This document shows, in pieces, positions 1-10,995 of a DNA stretch of 64,000 nt (the first letter of the stretch is position 1; each line of letters starts with the position of its first letter). Origin of the DNA: Paracoccaceae bacterium (lineage in GTDB: Bacteria > Pseudomonadota > Alphaproteobacteria > Rhodobacterales > Rhodobacteraceae); the NCBI GenBank assembly GCA_014239455.1, contig JAAZYV010000018.1, positions 62,001-126,000 on the forward strand, read 5' to 3'. The position numbers were made by a program, and so were the translations under genes. A model generated the notes under the pieces. That model had not been told where the DNA came from and ran no database searches. It saw only the letters and a list, made by a program, of their open reading frames with translations.

Positions 1-1
1 T

Positions 2-343
2 TCTGATGAACTTGAAGTAACCGGAATGAGTGAGTTAGCACAAATAGCAATCGTCATTAAGAAAATTCTGAAAGACATTCCGGAGAATATAGATTGGATT
101 CTTAGGGTAGATGGACACACAGATAAAACTAAGTTTTTATCTGAAGTTAATTTTAAAGATAATTGGGAGTTAAGTCAGGCAAGAGCCTTGTCTGTGGTAA
201 GGTATTTTGTTTATCAAGAAGGCTTGCCTGCAAGGCGTTTTGCTGCCGCCGGATTTGGTGAATTCCAACCTATTGATCTTGGTGATACTAAGGATTCGCT
301 AGCCCGAAACCGAAGAATAGAAATTAAGCTAACAGAACGATAG
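2..343 (+). CDS. OmpA-family peptidoglycan-binding protein, C-terminal part (5' end outside window)
   Basis: The reading frame is open to the first base of the window, so the ATG at 26 is internal and only the C-terminal part is present. It shows an OmpA/MotB-like peptidoglycan-binding fold: 'RVDGHTD' near the start, then 'NWELSQARA' and a closing 'RNRRIEIKL'. The wording matches the envelope-anchored OmpA-domain proteins common in alphaproteobacteria, often annotated as peptidoglycan-binding or MotB-like. The domain is expected to bind diaminopimelate-containing peptidoglycan in the periplasm; a membrane segment would lie upstream. The gene ends in TAG and runs tail-to-tail into clpA with 28 bp between them. 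The family is clear, the cellular role is not. Confidence 0.85.
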   Translation, partial: SDELEVTGMSELAQIAIVIKKILKDIPENIDWILRVDGHTDKTKFLSEVNFKDNWELSQARALSVVRYFVYQEGLPARRFAAAGFGEFQPIDLGDTKDSLARNRRIEIKLTER

Positions 344-371
344 TCCATGCAGTTTTCTTGAGAGCTTTACA

Positions 372-2693
372 TTATTTTGCCGTTAGAAGCGGTGGAGGTT
401 TGGTTGAGGAAAGCCTGGGTTTATCTGGTGGGGAGATATCCAAATGGATAGCACCATTTTTGATGCATACTTTCACTAACCCCCCCTTGGTAAGTTTTCC
501 AAATAACAAATCTTCAGCAAGAGGTTTTTTTATGCAATCCTGGATTAATCTGGAAAGTGGACGTGCCCCCATTTTCTCGTCATATCCATTTTTTGCTAAC
601 CATTCCGAGGCTTTAATGTTCAATTCGAATGTAACATTCTTGTCCATAAGTTGAGCCTCTAATTGGAGAATAAATTTTTCCACAACTCTCATTATGACTG
701 GTTTTGATAAAGTAGCAAAGCTGATTACTGCATCAAGTCTATTTCGAAATTCTGGGCTGAAGGTTTTCTCTATTGCCTTTGTATCCTCTCCCTCCCTTCT
801 ATCTCTGCCAAAGCCCATGGCGGAGCTAGCTTGTTCTATTGCTCCAGCATTTGAAGTCATGATCAAAACTACATTCCTAAAATCTACTGGCCTTCCATTA
901 TGATCAGTCAATTTTCCATGATCCATTACTTGTAATAAGATATTAAAAATATCTGGGTGCGCTTTTTCTATTTCATCTAACAGTAAAATTGAGTGAGGAT
1001 GTTGATCTATTTTGTCTGTAAGTACGCCTCCTTGATCAAAACCAACATATCCTGGGGGGGCCCCTATCAGTCGGGAAACGGCATGTTTTTCCATATATTC
1101 TGACATATCAAACCTAATAAGCTCTACCCCAAGACAATCTGCTAGTTGTCTTGCTACCTCGGTTTTTCCTACACCTGTGGGCCCAGAAAAGAGGTAGTTG
1201 CCAATAGGTTTTTCTGGTTCTCTTAGGCCTGCTCTCGCTAGCTTGATAGCTGATGTTAAAGCATCAATTGCCTTGTCCTGTCCAAAAACCACTCGTTTTA
1301 AAGAGCTATCAAGATTAGATAACATTTCAGCATCTGTTTTTGAAACGCTTTTTGGGGGGATTCGTGCAATTTTCGCTACAACAGTCTCAATTTCCCTAAC
1401 TCCAATTGTCTTTTTTCTTTTTTTCTCAGGTTGCAGCATTTGTGCCGCACCCGCCTCATCTATTACATCTATTGCTTTGTCTGGTAGTTTCCTATCGTGA
1501 ATGTGTTTGATAGATAGATCGATCGAAGCTTTAATAGCTTCAGCAGTATATCTAGTGTCATGATGTTCTTCAAAATATTGTTTTAAACCATGAACTATTG
1601 CAATTGCCTGGTCTGGTGTAGGTTCTTCTATGTCAATCTTTTGAAACCTTCTCGCAAGAGCTCTATCTTTCTCAAAATGTTGTCTGTATTCCTTGTAAGT
1701 TGTTGAACCCATGCACTTAAGATTCCCAGACTGGAGGGAAGGTTTAAGCAAATTTGAAGCATCCATGGCACCTCCGGTAGTGGCACCAGCGCCAATCACC
1801 GTATGGATTTCGTCAATGAAAAATACCGCATTTGGGTGTTCTTCCAACTCTTTGAGAACATTCTTCAGTCTTTCCTCAAAATCGCCCCTATATCTTGTTC
1901 CTGCTAATAGGGCTCCCATATCCAAAGAGAAAATTGTTGCTTGTGACAGGACTTTTGGCGTCTCCCCATTGACAATTTGCCTTGCTAGACCTTCTGCAAT
2001 AGCAGTTTTACCTACGCCTGGGTCTCCTACAAGGATGGGATTATTCTTTCTACGTCTGCAAAGAACTTGGATACATCTTTCAATTTCCTTATCTCGTCCA
2101 ATTAGAGGATCGATTTTACCTTCCTTAGCACTCTCGTTCAGATTTATGCAAAATTTGGTTAAAGCAGACTCTTTTTCTGATTTTTCATCATCAGTTGTGT
2201 CCTCAATTTCATCATTAACTCCTGAAATTCTTTTATCCTCTGAAAAATTAGGATTTTTTGCTACTCCATGAGCTATAAAGTTAACAGCGTCGTATCTTGT
2301 CATTTCTTGTTCTTGTAAAAAAAACGCCGCATTACTCTCTCTTTCAGCAAATATTGCAACTAAAACATTTGCTCCTGTAACTTCGTTTCTCCCTGAACTT
2401 TGCACATGTATTGCTGCTCTTTGTATTACCCTCTGGAACCCAGTTGTTGGTACCGATTCTGTACCTTCGACTTGGCTAACCAGGTTTCCAAGCTCATTTT
2501 TAATAAATTCCTAAACGGATTTACGGAGCTTTTCTAACTCTACGTTACAAGCTCTCATGACTTGTGATGCATCAGGTTCATCTAAAAGGGCTAACAGTAA
2601 ATGTTCCAGTGTTGTTAGCTCATGCTGATGCTCATTAGCAATCCCTAGAGCTGAGTGGATACAATTTTCTAACGATTTGGAAAAAGACGGCAT
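372..2693 (-). CDS. clpA: ATP-dependent Clp protease ATP-binding subunit ClpA, interrupted by one in-frame TAG
   Basis: ClpA is the hexameric AAA+ unfoldase that feeds substrates to ClpP. Two ORFs of the track lie in the same frame and join into one 773-codon gene, the normal family length. The Clp N-domain comes first ('TLEHLLLALLDEP'). D1 follows with Walker A 'GDPGVGKT' (about residue 223) and Walker B 'FIDEIHT', then D2 with 'GPTGVGKT' and 'LLLDEIEKAH'. Codon 61 (2511-2513) is TAG. The codons after it still read as ClpA ('EFIKNELGNL', 'TTGFQRVIQRA'), so no bases are lost or gained; a single sense codon has become amber. Without readthrough the start would be a GTG near 2405, giving a 677-residue protein lacking much of the N-domain that binds ClpS and substrates. 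The ClpP-docking tripeptide is 'MGF' where IGF or IGL is usual. Confidence 0.93.
2511..2513 (-). other. In-frame amber codon inside clpA
   Basis: On the minus strand the codons read AAA TCC GTT TAG GAA TTT ATT. Both sides align without offset to the ClpA N-domain region that usually reads like 'LRRSLVDYIDTEL'. The amber therefore replaces one ordinary residue between two conserved segments. It may be a real nonsense allele, a base-call or consensus error, or a suppressed codon; the sequence alone cannot separate these. Confidence 0.9.
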
Positions 2694-3017
2694 TCTAACA
2701 CCAATTAAATAATTATAACAATTCTATCAACCTTCACCTTATCAACAAATTCCATAAATTTTCACCTAAAATCCATATTGAACTCAATTCTTTTGGAACA
2801 TGTGACTTAGCAATCATTTTTTATGTCCTTTGCGCTTAGTAATCAAGTAAAGACTTTGTTAACTTTCAATTTCGTTAATAGCTTTTATTTAAACAAACCT
2901 CAATTTCTGAGCTCAGGGGAGCAAAAATCCTCTGCAGAAAGGATGCCAAGTAAAAAACTGTTCTAATAAAAAGCTATCAATTGCTATAGATTTTTTAGTT
3001 TAGCAAGGATTTACCGA
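2694..3017. other. Intergenic region between clpA and gloB (324 bp)
   Basis: This is the only gap over 300 bp. It is AT-rich and has no ORF with recognisable coding character on either strand. It holds the candidate clpA promoter at its left end and a short ATCCT/AGGAT inverted repeat near 2930-2950 with no T-tract. clpS, often found just upstream of clpA in proteobacteria, is not here. I see no tRNA or obvious small RNA. Confidence 0.6.
2712..2720 (-). promoter_or_regulatory. Candidate extended -10 promoter of clpA
   Basis: The minus strand reads TGTTATAAT, a perfect extended -10 (TGn plus TATAAT). It sits 18 bp before the clpA ATG at 2693, which would leave a leader of only about a dozen bases. 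No convincing -35 hexamer lies 16-18 bp upstream, as is tolerated for extended -10 promoters. The call rests on the motif alone in AT-rich DNA. Confidence 0.4.
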
Positions 3018-3785
3018 CTAAAAAATGTCTCTCCTACTTCTCAATTCGGCCAAAACATTGGCACTTTTATGCTGACCCATTCCCAAAAGTCTTTTTAAAT
3101 CGAGGTTTCCCGATCTCAAAAAGGGATTGGTGTCTAACTCGGATTCAATTGTACTAGGAACTGTGGGAAAACCATTCGACCTTAGCTCTCTGATCAGGGA
3201 AGCTCTTTCTTGGAGTTTTTTATTGTTGGGATCTATAGAGAGGGCAAATTGGGCATTTTTTTCACTGTATTCATGTCCACTATAAATTTTAGTTTGAGGT
3301 GGAAGTCGGCAAAATTTTTGCAATGTGTCCCACATAATTTCGGGGCTACCTTCAAAAAGTCGCCCACATCCGAGTGTCATTAAGGAATCTCCCGAAAAAA
3401 TAGAAGATAGTTCTTTGGAGTATAAGGCTATGTGCCCAATAGTGTGCCCGTATACTTCCATCACCAAGAATTCTATATTACCTAGGTAAAAGTTGTCGTT
3501 TTCTTTTAGTTCTGCATCCAAGACTGGTAATCTGTTTGCATCTGCAGTCGCGCCGTAAACGCTAGCCTGATATGATCTAAGGAGGTTTCCTAAACCTGCG
3601 ACATGATCAGAATGATGGTGGGTTAAGACTATCTTGTCCAAATCCCAGGCCTTTTTTTCTAAAACTTTGATGATAGGTTTTGCTTCAGGAACATCTATGA
3701 GACAGGTTTTGTTTTCGGCTGGGTTGTGAATGAGGTAGGCATAATTGTCTTCAAGACAAGGTACTGTTGCAATCTCTATTGTCAC
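3018..3785 (-). CDS. gloB: Hydroxyacylglutathione hydrolase (glyoxalase II)
   Basis: Glyoxalase II hydrolyses S-lactoylglutathione to D-lactate and glutathione, the second step of methylglyoxal detoxification in the cytoplasm. The 255-residue protein has the normal length. The metallo-beta-lactamase metal site 'THHHSDH' is at residues 55-61, further ligands appear in 'VYGHTIGH' and 'FSGDSL', and 'YSGHEY' lies in the later part typical of GloB. The C-terminal HAGH domain is present ('NPFLRSGNLDLKR'). It ends in TAG. It is divergent from the methyltransferase at 3869, a pairing I recall from other alphaproteobacteria. Confidence 0.93.
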   Translation of the reverse strand: MTIEIATVPCLEDNYAYLIHNPAENKTCLIDVPEAKPIIKVLEKKAWDLDKIVLTHHHSDHVAGLGNLLRSYQASVYGATADANRLPVLDAELKENDNFYLGNIEFLVMEVYGHTIGHIALYSKELSSIFSGDSLMTLGCGRLFEGSPEIMWDTLQKFCRLPPQTKIYSGHEYSEKNAQFALSIDPNNKKLQERASLIRELRSNGFPTVPSTIESELDTNPFLRSGNLDLKRLLGMGQHKSANVLAELRSRRDIF

Positions 3786-3868
3786 TTTATTTTTCCTTCA
3801 GAATAAGTATTAATTTGATGGTTATTAATGTAACTTGTTATGGGATAAAGCCAAGCAGTTAATATGGT

Positions 3869-4687
3869 TTGAATAAATTTGAAATGGGGTGTGAGGTGCT
3901 TTTAGCTTTCTCAGACATTCAGACTTTCTACTCAAAAACAGAGCTAGGTTCTATTACTAGCCGGTTTATCAACGATTCGATAAAAGGAATGGATAATTTT
4001 ATCGTCCATGACGCAGAAAGAGAAGTATTGGTAGGTTACGGTTATTCAATACCATATATGAAAACATTAATCCGACCTTTATCACAATCGATGTGTCTGA
4101 TGGGTGAGAAGCAAGGTGCAGTCACATGGCCAAAAAATGTCACCAATAGGACAATGTTGATAGAGCAGTCTCAGTGGCCTTTAGAGTCCGAAACGGCCAA
4201 TATTGTCATGATGGTCCATGGTTTGGAAACTTGTGAAAACCCTAATGAACTTCTTGAAGAGGCATGGCGAGTATTAGTCCCGGAAGGTTATTTGCTGGTG
4301 GTGGTCTCTAATAGGACTGGCTTTTGGGCGAGATCTGATTTGACACCCTTTGGTTATGGAAGACCGTATAGTTGGTCCCAGCTAACTCGATTGCTAGGCG
4401 CAAACAAATTTCAGACCATTGTTTCTCAAGCCTCCCTCTTTACCCCTCCTTCTTCGAGAAAGTTTTTTTTAAAGTCTTCTCCATTGCTAGAGAGAGTTGG
4501 TAAGAAATATGCAACTAAGGTAATGGGAGGAGTAATAATTATGTTAGCAAAAAAACAAATTCATGTACCGACCACTATCAAAATAAGTGATTCAATAAAG
4601 GTTCCTCTTGGTCTTCTTGATAGATTGATTGATCCTAAACCAAAACCATTACCCAATGATCAGGTTCGGTATGATAATAAAAAATAG
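3869..4687 (+). CDS. Class I SAM-dependent methyltransferase
   Basis: A 272-residue protein resembling the alphaproteobacterial methyltransferases encoded next to gloB. It begins 'FYSKTELG', has a degenerate glycine-rich SAM region ('VGYGYSIPY'), then 'VHGLETCENP' and 'EEAWRVLVPEGYLLVVV', the usual post-motif region of a Rossmann methyltransferase. The substrate is unknown. The TTG start at 3869 is the track's choice; an in-frame ATG at 3884 is an equally good start and would remove five residues. It is divergent from gloB. Family assignment is solid, function is not. Confidence 0.75.
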   Translation: MNKFEMGCEVLLAFSDIQTFYSKTELGSITSRFINDSIKGMDNFIVHDAEREVLVGYGYSIPYMKTLIRPLSQSMCLMGEKQGAVTWPKNVTNRTMLIEQSQWPLESETANIVMMVHGLETCENPNELLEEAWRVLVPEGYLLVVVSNRTGFWARSDLTPFGYGRPYSWSQLTRLLGANKFQTIVSQASLFTPPSSRKFFLKSSPLLERVGKKYATKVMGGVIIMLAKKQIHVPTTIKISDSIKVPLGLLDRLIDPKPKPLPNDQVRYDNKK

Positions 4688-4860
4688 AATAAGACTTTTG
4701 ACGACAGGTAGATAGTTTGGTTTTTTCTAACATGTGGAAAATATTGTGTTTCTTTAAATACTGCACTTGCATGGAGGTTATCGCTCTGATATCACGTCGT
4801 TGTGGCCTGGCCAGTCTTTTATTGACTAGCCGATTATGAGTAACTAGATTTATCTGACTA

Positions 4861-5439
4861 GTGGTAGGAGAGATTAAGTTGGGTACAGATACTTCCTTAA
4901 CGATGGACGCTGCATTCAGATATGCAAATGCTTTGTTTCATTTGGGCAAAGAAAACAAATCTGTTGAACAGTATGAGAAGGATTTGGATAAACTGTTAGA
5001 GCTAGTTAAGAAGGTTGAAAATTTGTCAGATTTCATAAAATCTCCCCTCTATTCTGGGGATATACAAATAAATGTCATGCAGAGTATTGGAAAAAAACTA
5101 GGTCTGTCAGTAGATGTTACTAGTACGGTACTATTAATGGCGTCTAAGAGGAGATTATTTGCTTTGAAGAAAATGATAGCGCACTTCAAAGGACTTTGTA
5201 GACAGCATAGAAATGAGATAATAGTTGAGGTTTCCAGCGCATTCGAGTTGACTGATGTTTTACAGAAAAAGATCAAGAAAACTATCAGTGCCAATATTGA
5301 CAGGGAAGTAGTTATTAAATCAAACTGTGATCCAGGGCTTCTGGGAGGCCTGGTTGTAAAAATAGGATCGAAGATGATAGATACATCGATAAGAGCAAAA
5401 ATGATTAAACTTAGAAATAATTTGAAAGAGGTTGGATAA
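4861..5439 (+). CDS. atpH: ATP synthase F1 subunit delta
   Basis: Delta is part of the stator that links F1 to the F0 b subunits. The 192-residue protein has the expected '[10 protein letters not shown]' near the N-terminus and the conserved C-terminal block '[26 protein letters not shown]'-like region. The track start is GTG at 4861; an in-frame ATG at 4903 just before '[10 protein letters not shown]' is an alternative. It opens the atpHAGDC cluster and its TAA shares one base with the atpA ATG (TAATG), implying translational coupling. The F0 genes are not here, as is usual in alphaproteobacteria. Confidence 0.93.
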   Translation: MVGEIKLGTDTSLTMDAAFRYANALFHLGKENKSVEQYEKDLDKLLELVKKVENLSDFIKSPLYSGDIQINVMQSIGKKLGLSVDVTSTVLLMASKRRLFALKKMIAHFKGLCRQHRNEIIVEVSSAFELTDVLQKKIKKTISANIDREVVIKSNCDPGLLGGLVVKIGSKMIDTSIRAKMIKLRNNLKEVG

Positions 5440-6977
5440 TGAGCATCCAAGCAGCAGAAATTTCTTCAATATTGAAGGAACAAATTAAAAATTTCGGAAA
5501 AGAAACTGAAGTTGCCGAGGTAGGCAGAGTATTGTCTGTTGGAGATGGCATAGCCAGGGTTTTTGGCCTGGAAAATGTACAAGCTGGTGAGATGGTAGAA
5601 TTTCCCGGTAACATAAGAGGTATGGCTCTCAATCTAGAGATTGACAATGTTGGGGTTGTTATTTTCGGTTCTGATAGAGATATAAAAGAAGGCGATCTGG
5701 TCAAAAGAACTGAAGCTATAGTCGATGTCCCAGTTGGAGACGAACTTCTGGGAAGAGTGGTAGACGGTTTAGGAAATCCTCTAGATGGGAAAGGTCCCAT
5801 AAAGACGACAAAAAGATCGGTTGCTGACGTTAAAGCCCCTGGAATTATACCACGAAAGTCAGTTCATGAGCCAATGGCAACAGGGTTGAAGTCAGTAGAT
5901 TCGTTGATTCCAATAGGCAGAGGCCAAAGGGAATTAATTATTGGTGACCGGCAAACAGGAAAAACGGCAGTTGCGCTGGATGCTATTCTAAACCAAAAAT
6001 CTTATAATGAAGCAGCCGGAAAAGATGAGAGTAAGAAATTATACTGCGTGTATGTAGCTATAGGACAAAAAAGATCAACGGTAGCACAACTTGTTAAAAA
6101 ATTAGAAGAAAGTGGTGCCTTAGAATATACAATTGTTGTGGCAGCAACAGCCTCTGACCCGGCACCGATGCAGTTTTTGGCTCCATATGCAGCGACATCA
6201 ATGGCAGAACATTTTAGAGACAACGGTCGTCATGCATTAATTATATACGACGACTTGTCTAAGCAAGCTGTGGCTTACCGGCAGATGTCCCTTCTATTAA
6301 GACGCCCACCAGGCCGGGAAGCTTATCCTGGGGATGTTTTTTATTTGCACTCAAGACTATTAGAGCGTTCTGCAAAGTTAAACGAGGATCATGGAGCGGG
6401 TTCTTTGACAGCTCTTCCAATAATTGAGACCCAAGGAGGGGATGTTTCAGCATTTATCCCGACCAATGTGATTTCTATTACGGATGGCCAGATATTTTTG
6501 GAAACAGAATTGTTTTACCAGGGTATTAGACCGGCTGTTAACACGGGATTATCAGTTTCTAGAGTAGGATCTTCAGCTCAAACAAAGGCTATGAAGTCGG
6601 TGGCAGGATCTATTAAGCTAGAATTAGCACAGTATCGAGAAATGGCGGCTTTTGCTCAATTTGGTTCTGATCTTGATGCATCAACTCAAGCCTTGCTCAA
6701 TAGGGGCGCTAGGTTAACCGAAGTGTTAAAGCAGGCGCAATATTCTCCACTTACCAGTGCAGAGCAAGTAGTTGTAATTTATTCAGGTACGGCGGGTTAT
6801 TTAGATGGCATAGATGTAAGCGATGTCACTCGATTTGAGAAGGGTTTGGTTGATCATCTCCGAAGCGATTGCCAGGAACTACTTTCAGACCTTACTAAAA
6901 ATGACCGAAAAGTTGATGGTGAGCTAGAGACTTCTATCAAGGAATCAATTGAGGGTTTCAAGAATAAATTCGCCTAA
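5439..6977 (+). CDS. atpA: ATP synthase F1 subunit alpha
   Basis: Alpha forms the F1 hexamer with beta and carries the non-catalytic nucleotide sites. At 512 residues it has standard length. The P-loop 'GDRQTGKT' is at 169-176, and the signature '[14 protein letters not shown]' and arginine-finger region '[14 protein letters not shown]' are intact. Its start overlaps the atpH stop by one base, and atpG follows after 34 bp. Several long antisense ORFs of the track are shadows of this gene. Confidence 0.98.
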   Translation: MSIQAAEISSILKEQIKNFGKETEVAEVGRVLSVGDGIARVFGLENVQAGEMVEFPGNIRGMALNLEIDNVGVVIFGSDRDIKEGDLVKRTEAIVDVPVGDELLGRVVDGLGNPLDGKGPIKTTKRSVADVKAPGIIPRKSVHEPMATGLKSVDSLIPIGRGQRELIIGDRQTGKTAVALDAILNQKSYNEAAGKDESKKLYCVYVAIGQKRSTVAQLVKKLEESGALEYTIVVAATASDPAPMQFLAPYAATSMAEHFRDNGRHALIIYDDLSKQAVAYRQMSLLLRRPPGREAYPGDVFYLHSRLLERSAKLNEDHGAGSLTALPIIETQGGDVSAFIPTNVISITDGQIFLETELFYQGIRPAVNTGLSVSRVGSSAQTKAMKSVAGSIKLELAQYREMAAFAQFGSDLDASTQALLNRGARLTEVLKQAQYSPLTSAEQVVVIYSGTAGYLDGIDVSDVTRFEKGLVDHLRSDCQELLSDLTKNDRKVDGELETSIKESIEGFKNKFA

Positions 6978-7011
6978 ACGGGAGTAAGGTTTCTCATTTG
7001 GAGATTTTAAT

Positions 7012-7896
7012 ATGCCTAATCTTAAAGATCTTAAAATCCGAATAGAAAGTGTTAAATCTACGCGGAAGATAACTAAGGCAATGCAGATGGTTGCGGCAGC
7101 TAAACTTCGTAAAGCACAAGAGGCCGCAGAAGAAGCTCGACCTTATGCTAGCCGGATGACAAAAGTATTGGACAAACTTACTAGTTCAAATTCGGATACA
7201 ACAGCAGGATCACCATTATTAATTGGGACCGGTAAAAGTGAAAAATATCTTGTAATTGTTGCAACTTCTGAAAGGGGTCTTTGTGGAGCTTTTAATTCTT
7301 CCATAGTTAGGTTAGCCAAGGGTCATATATCTAATTTGTTATCAGATGGTAAAAGTATAGAAATACTGACTATAGGTAAGAAGGGTCGAGAGCAATTAAA
7401 ACGTGAGTTTGGTGATTCAATGATAGATCATGTAGATCTTTCAAAAATCAAAAAGATGACCTATGAAGAAGCTTCTATAATCTCAGGAAAGATCTTGGAA
7501 AAATTTTCTAAACGAGATTTTGATGTTGCGATTATCTTCTACAATCAATTTGAGTCAGTAATCTCACAAGTGCCCAAATGTCAGCAGTTAATACCGGTTG
7601 AAAGAAAGGCTGAAACTGATACTGACAGTGAGGTGGAGGAATTGAGTTATTTTTATGAGCCTGATGAACAGGAGATAATAGAAGATCTGTTACCTAAGGC
7701 AATTACCACCAAGATTTTTACAGCTTTGTTAGAAAATGGTGCTTCAGAACAAGGTGCAAGAATGTCAGCTATGGATAATGCGACCAGGAACGCTGGTGAA
7801 ATGATAGATAAACTGACCATCCAGTTTAATAGATCTAGACAGGCAGCAATTACAAACGAATTGATAGAAATTATTTCCGGTGCGGAAGCACTTTAG
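7012..7896 (+). CDS. atpG: ATP synthase F1 subunit gamma
   Basis: Gamma is the central rotating shaft of F1. The 294-residue protein opens with 'LKDLKIRIESVKSTRKITKAMQMVAAAKLR', the family's N-terminal coiled coil, and closes with 'FNRSRQAAITNELIEIISGAEAL', the C-terminal helix. 'SERGLCGAFNS' is also typical. The gene ends in TAG at 7894-7896 and is in the same frame as atpD downstream with no other stop between them, so a readthrough event would fuse gamma to beta. Confidence 0.97.
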   Translation: MPNLKDLKIRIESVKSTRKITKAMQMVAAAKLRKAQEAAEEARPYASRMTKVLDKLTSSNSDTTAGSPLLIGTGKSEKYLVIVATSERGLCGAFNSSIVRLAKGHISNLLSDGKSIEILTIGKKGREQLKREFGDSMIDHVDLSKIKKMTYEEASIISGKILEKFSKRDFDVAIIFYNQFESVISQVPKCQQLIPVERKAETDTDSEVEELSYFYEPDEQEIIEDLLPKAITTKIFTALLENGASEQGARMSAMDNATRNAGEMIDKLTIQFNRSRQAAITNELIEIISGAEAL

Positions 7897-9339
<1,443 letters not shown>

Positions 9340-9349
9340 CAATTTCATT

Positions 9350-9751
9350 ATGACTGAAGATAGATTTAATTTTGAATTGGTTACCCCGGAAAAGGTCTTA
9401 GTTTCCAGAGAGGTGGAATCAGTTTGCATCCCTGGAGTGGAAGGTGATATGACCGTTCTTGCCAATCATTCAGCTCTCGCGACAGCTATAAGACCGGGAT
9501 ATCTAAAAGTCGAAGAATCTGGTAAGTCAGAAACTTACTTTTTGGCTGGCGGATTCGTGGAAATTTCTCAAAAAGAAGTCATTTTACTTGCTGAAAAGGC
9601 TACTTTGGAATCAGATGTTTCTGTTGAAATAATAACAGACTTAATACAAAAGACAGAGCGGGTATTGGAACATGCTTCAGAACTCCAAAAATGTGTTCTC
9701 GCTAAAAAATTGAATGATTTAAAATCCATTAGAGATCAGTTGCAAAAGTAG
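9350..9751 (+). CDS. atpC: ATP synthase F1 subunit epsilon
   Basis: Epsilon belongs to the rotor stalk and inhibits ATP hydrolysis. The 133-residue protein has the family's beta-sandwich start 'FNFELVTPEKVLVSREVESV' and 'PGVEGDMTVLANHSAL', followed by the C-terminal helical part. It closes the ATP synthase cluster. The MFS gene starts one base after its TAG, so the two are likely co-transcribed and may be translationally coupled. Confidence 0.96.
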   Translation: MTEDRFNFELVTPEKVLVSREVESVCIPGVEGDMTVLANHSALATAIRPGYLKVEESGKSETYFLAGGFVEISQKEVILLAEKATLESDVSVEIITDLIQKTERVLEHASELQKCVLAKKLNDLKSIRDQLQK

Positions 9752-9752
9752 C

Positions 9753-10994
9753 GTGTTTGGAGCTAACAGAGCAGTTTTTTTTATTTTCGTTACAGTTGTT
9801 TTAGATATCAGCGGTCTAATGATCATTTTTCCGATAATGCCTGATATTCTTCGCTTAGTGGGTAAACTGACAATATCTGATGCGGCAGTATGGGGTGGGA
9901 TCTTATATGCTTCATATGCCCTGATGCAATTTTTATTTTCTCCAATTATAGGAAATTTGTCTGATGCGTTTGGTCGCAGACCTGTCATTCTAGCGGCATT
10001 GGTTTTAATGGCTTTGGATTACCTTATCTTAGGTTTTGCTTCTGTGCTTTGGATTTTTGTCATTGGAAGAATGGTTGGTGGTATAGCGGGTGGAACGGTA
10101 CCAACTGCCTTTGCTTACTTAGCAGATAAATCTACCTCAGAAAATAAAGCCAAAAATTTTGGTCTTGTTGGGGCGGCATTTGGGGTAGGCTTTGTCCTTG
10201 GGCCATTCATGGGAGGTATATTAGGCGAGATCGATTTTCGTCTACCATTTTTTTCCTCTGCTGGAATATCTTTTCTTACTTTTTTACTTTGTTTCTTTTA
10301 TTTACCTGAATCCCTTGATACTGCGAAAAGAAGAAAATTTCGATTTAGGGACTTGAACCCTTTCGCTTCATTAAGGAAGGCTTTTCTCTTTCGAGATTTA
10401 AGAATAATGTTTTTGTGTTTTTTTATTATAAGTCTTGCTCATTGGGTATACCCAGCAATTTGGAGCTTTTGGAGTAAGGAAGTTTTTAACTGGGGTCCTG
10501 GATTAATAGGAGTTTCTTTGGCTTGCTATGGACTAGGTGTGGCTTTTGTACAAGGCTTTGTAATTCGCATGAGGTTTGTTAATCATTTAGGGCCTAAAAA
10601 AGTGGTTGTTTTCTCTTTAGTTATAGGTGCTATTGCTTTGACTGGATTTGGCTTTGCTAATGCGGCCTGGATGGTTTTTGCATTGATTCCTATAGCGGTA
10701 ATGTCAGAACTTATGAACCCCACTCTTGATAGTTTTGTTTCCAATCAAGTCTCAGACACTAAACAAGGTTTGTTACAAGGGATACTTTCTAGCATCAATG
10801 CTATTACTTCTGTAATTAGCCCATTGATGATGACCTTATTATTCAAGCTTGGAACAATTTATGAAGGAAATCTTTATATTCCAGGGGTGCCATTTTTATT
10901 TGCTGCCATGTTGTTATTAGCAATCATTTATCCTTTATTCAAATCAATGAAATCCCTAGAAAAGGATCCCGAATTGAGAGAGAAATTAATATAA
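9753..10994 (+). CDS. MFS transporter, TetA/DHA1-like
   Basis: A 413-residue integral membrane protein with about twelve hydrophobic segments. The first spans 'VFFIFVTVVLDISGLMIIFP', and the MFS motif A lies in the loop between helices 2 and 3 ('GNLSDAFGRRPVILAA'). 'GVGFVLGPFMGG' corresponds to the antiporter motif C of helix 5. This pattern fits the 12-helix drug:H+ antiporter family that includes TetA; the substrate is unknown. The GTG start lies one base after atpC, an unusual position that links its expression to the ATP synthase cluster. It converges on prs with one base between stop codons. Confidence 0.87.
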   Translation: MFGANRAVFFIFVTVVLDISGLMIIFPIMPDILRLVGKLTISDAAVWGGILYASYALMQFLFSPIIGNLSDAFGRRPVILAALVLMALDYLILGFASVLWIFVIGRMVGGIAGGTVPTAFAYLADKSTSENKAKNFGLVGAAFGVGFVLGPFMGGILGEIDFRLPFFSSAGISFLTFLLCFFYLPESLDTAKRRKFRFRDLNPFASLRKAFLFRDLRIMFLCFFIISLAHWVYPAIWSFWSKEVFNWGPGLIGVSLACYGLGVAFVQGFVIRMRFVNHLGPKKVVVFSLVIGAIALTGFGFANAAWMVFALIPIAVMSELMNPTLDSFVSNQVSDTKQGLLQGILSSINAITSVISPLMMTLLFKLGTIYEGNLYIPGVPFLFAAMLLLAIIYPLFKSMKSLEKDPELREKLI

Positions 10995-10995
10995 T

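Noticed and set aside
358-654. 98-residue plus-strand ORF and the other plus-strand ORFs inside clpA
   Set aside because: They lie fully antisense to clpA, whose protein is conserved throughout, and have no recognisable motif.
4809-4831. Hairpin GGCCAGTC / GACTAGCC upstream of atpH, considered as a terminator
   Set aside because: The stem has one mismatch and is not followed by a T-run. It could be a leader structure but the support is too thin.
5049-5800. Minus-strand ORFs opposite atpH and atpA
   Set aside because: Shadow frames of strongly conserved ATP synthase genes; composition is serine- and proline-rich as expected for antisense frames.
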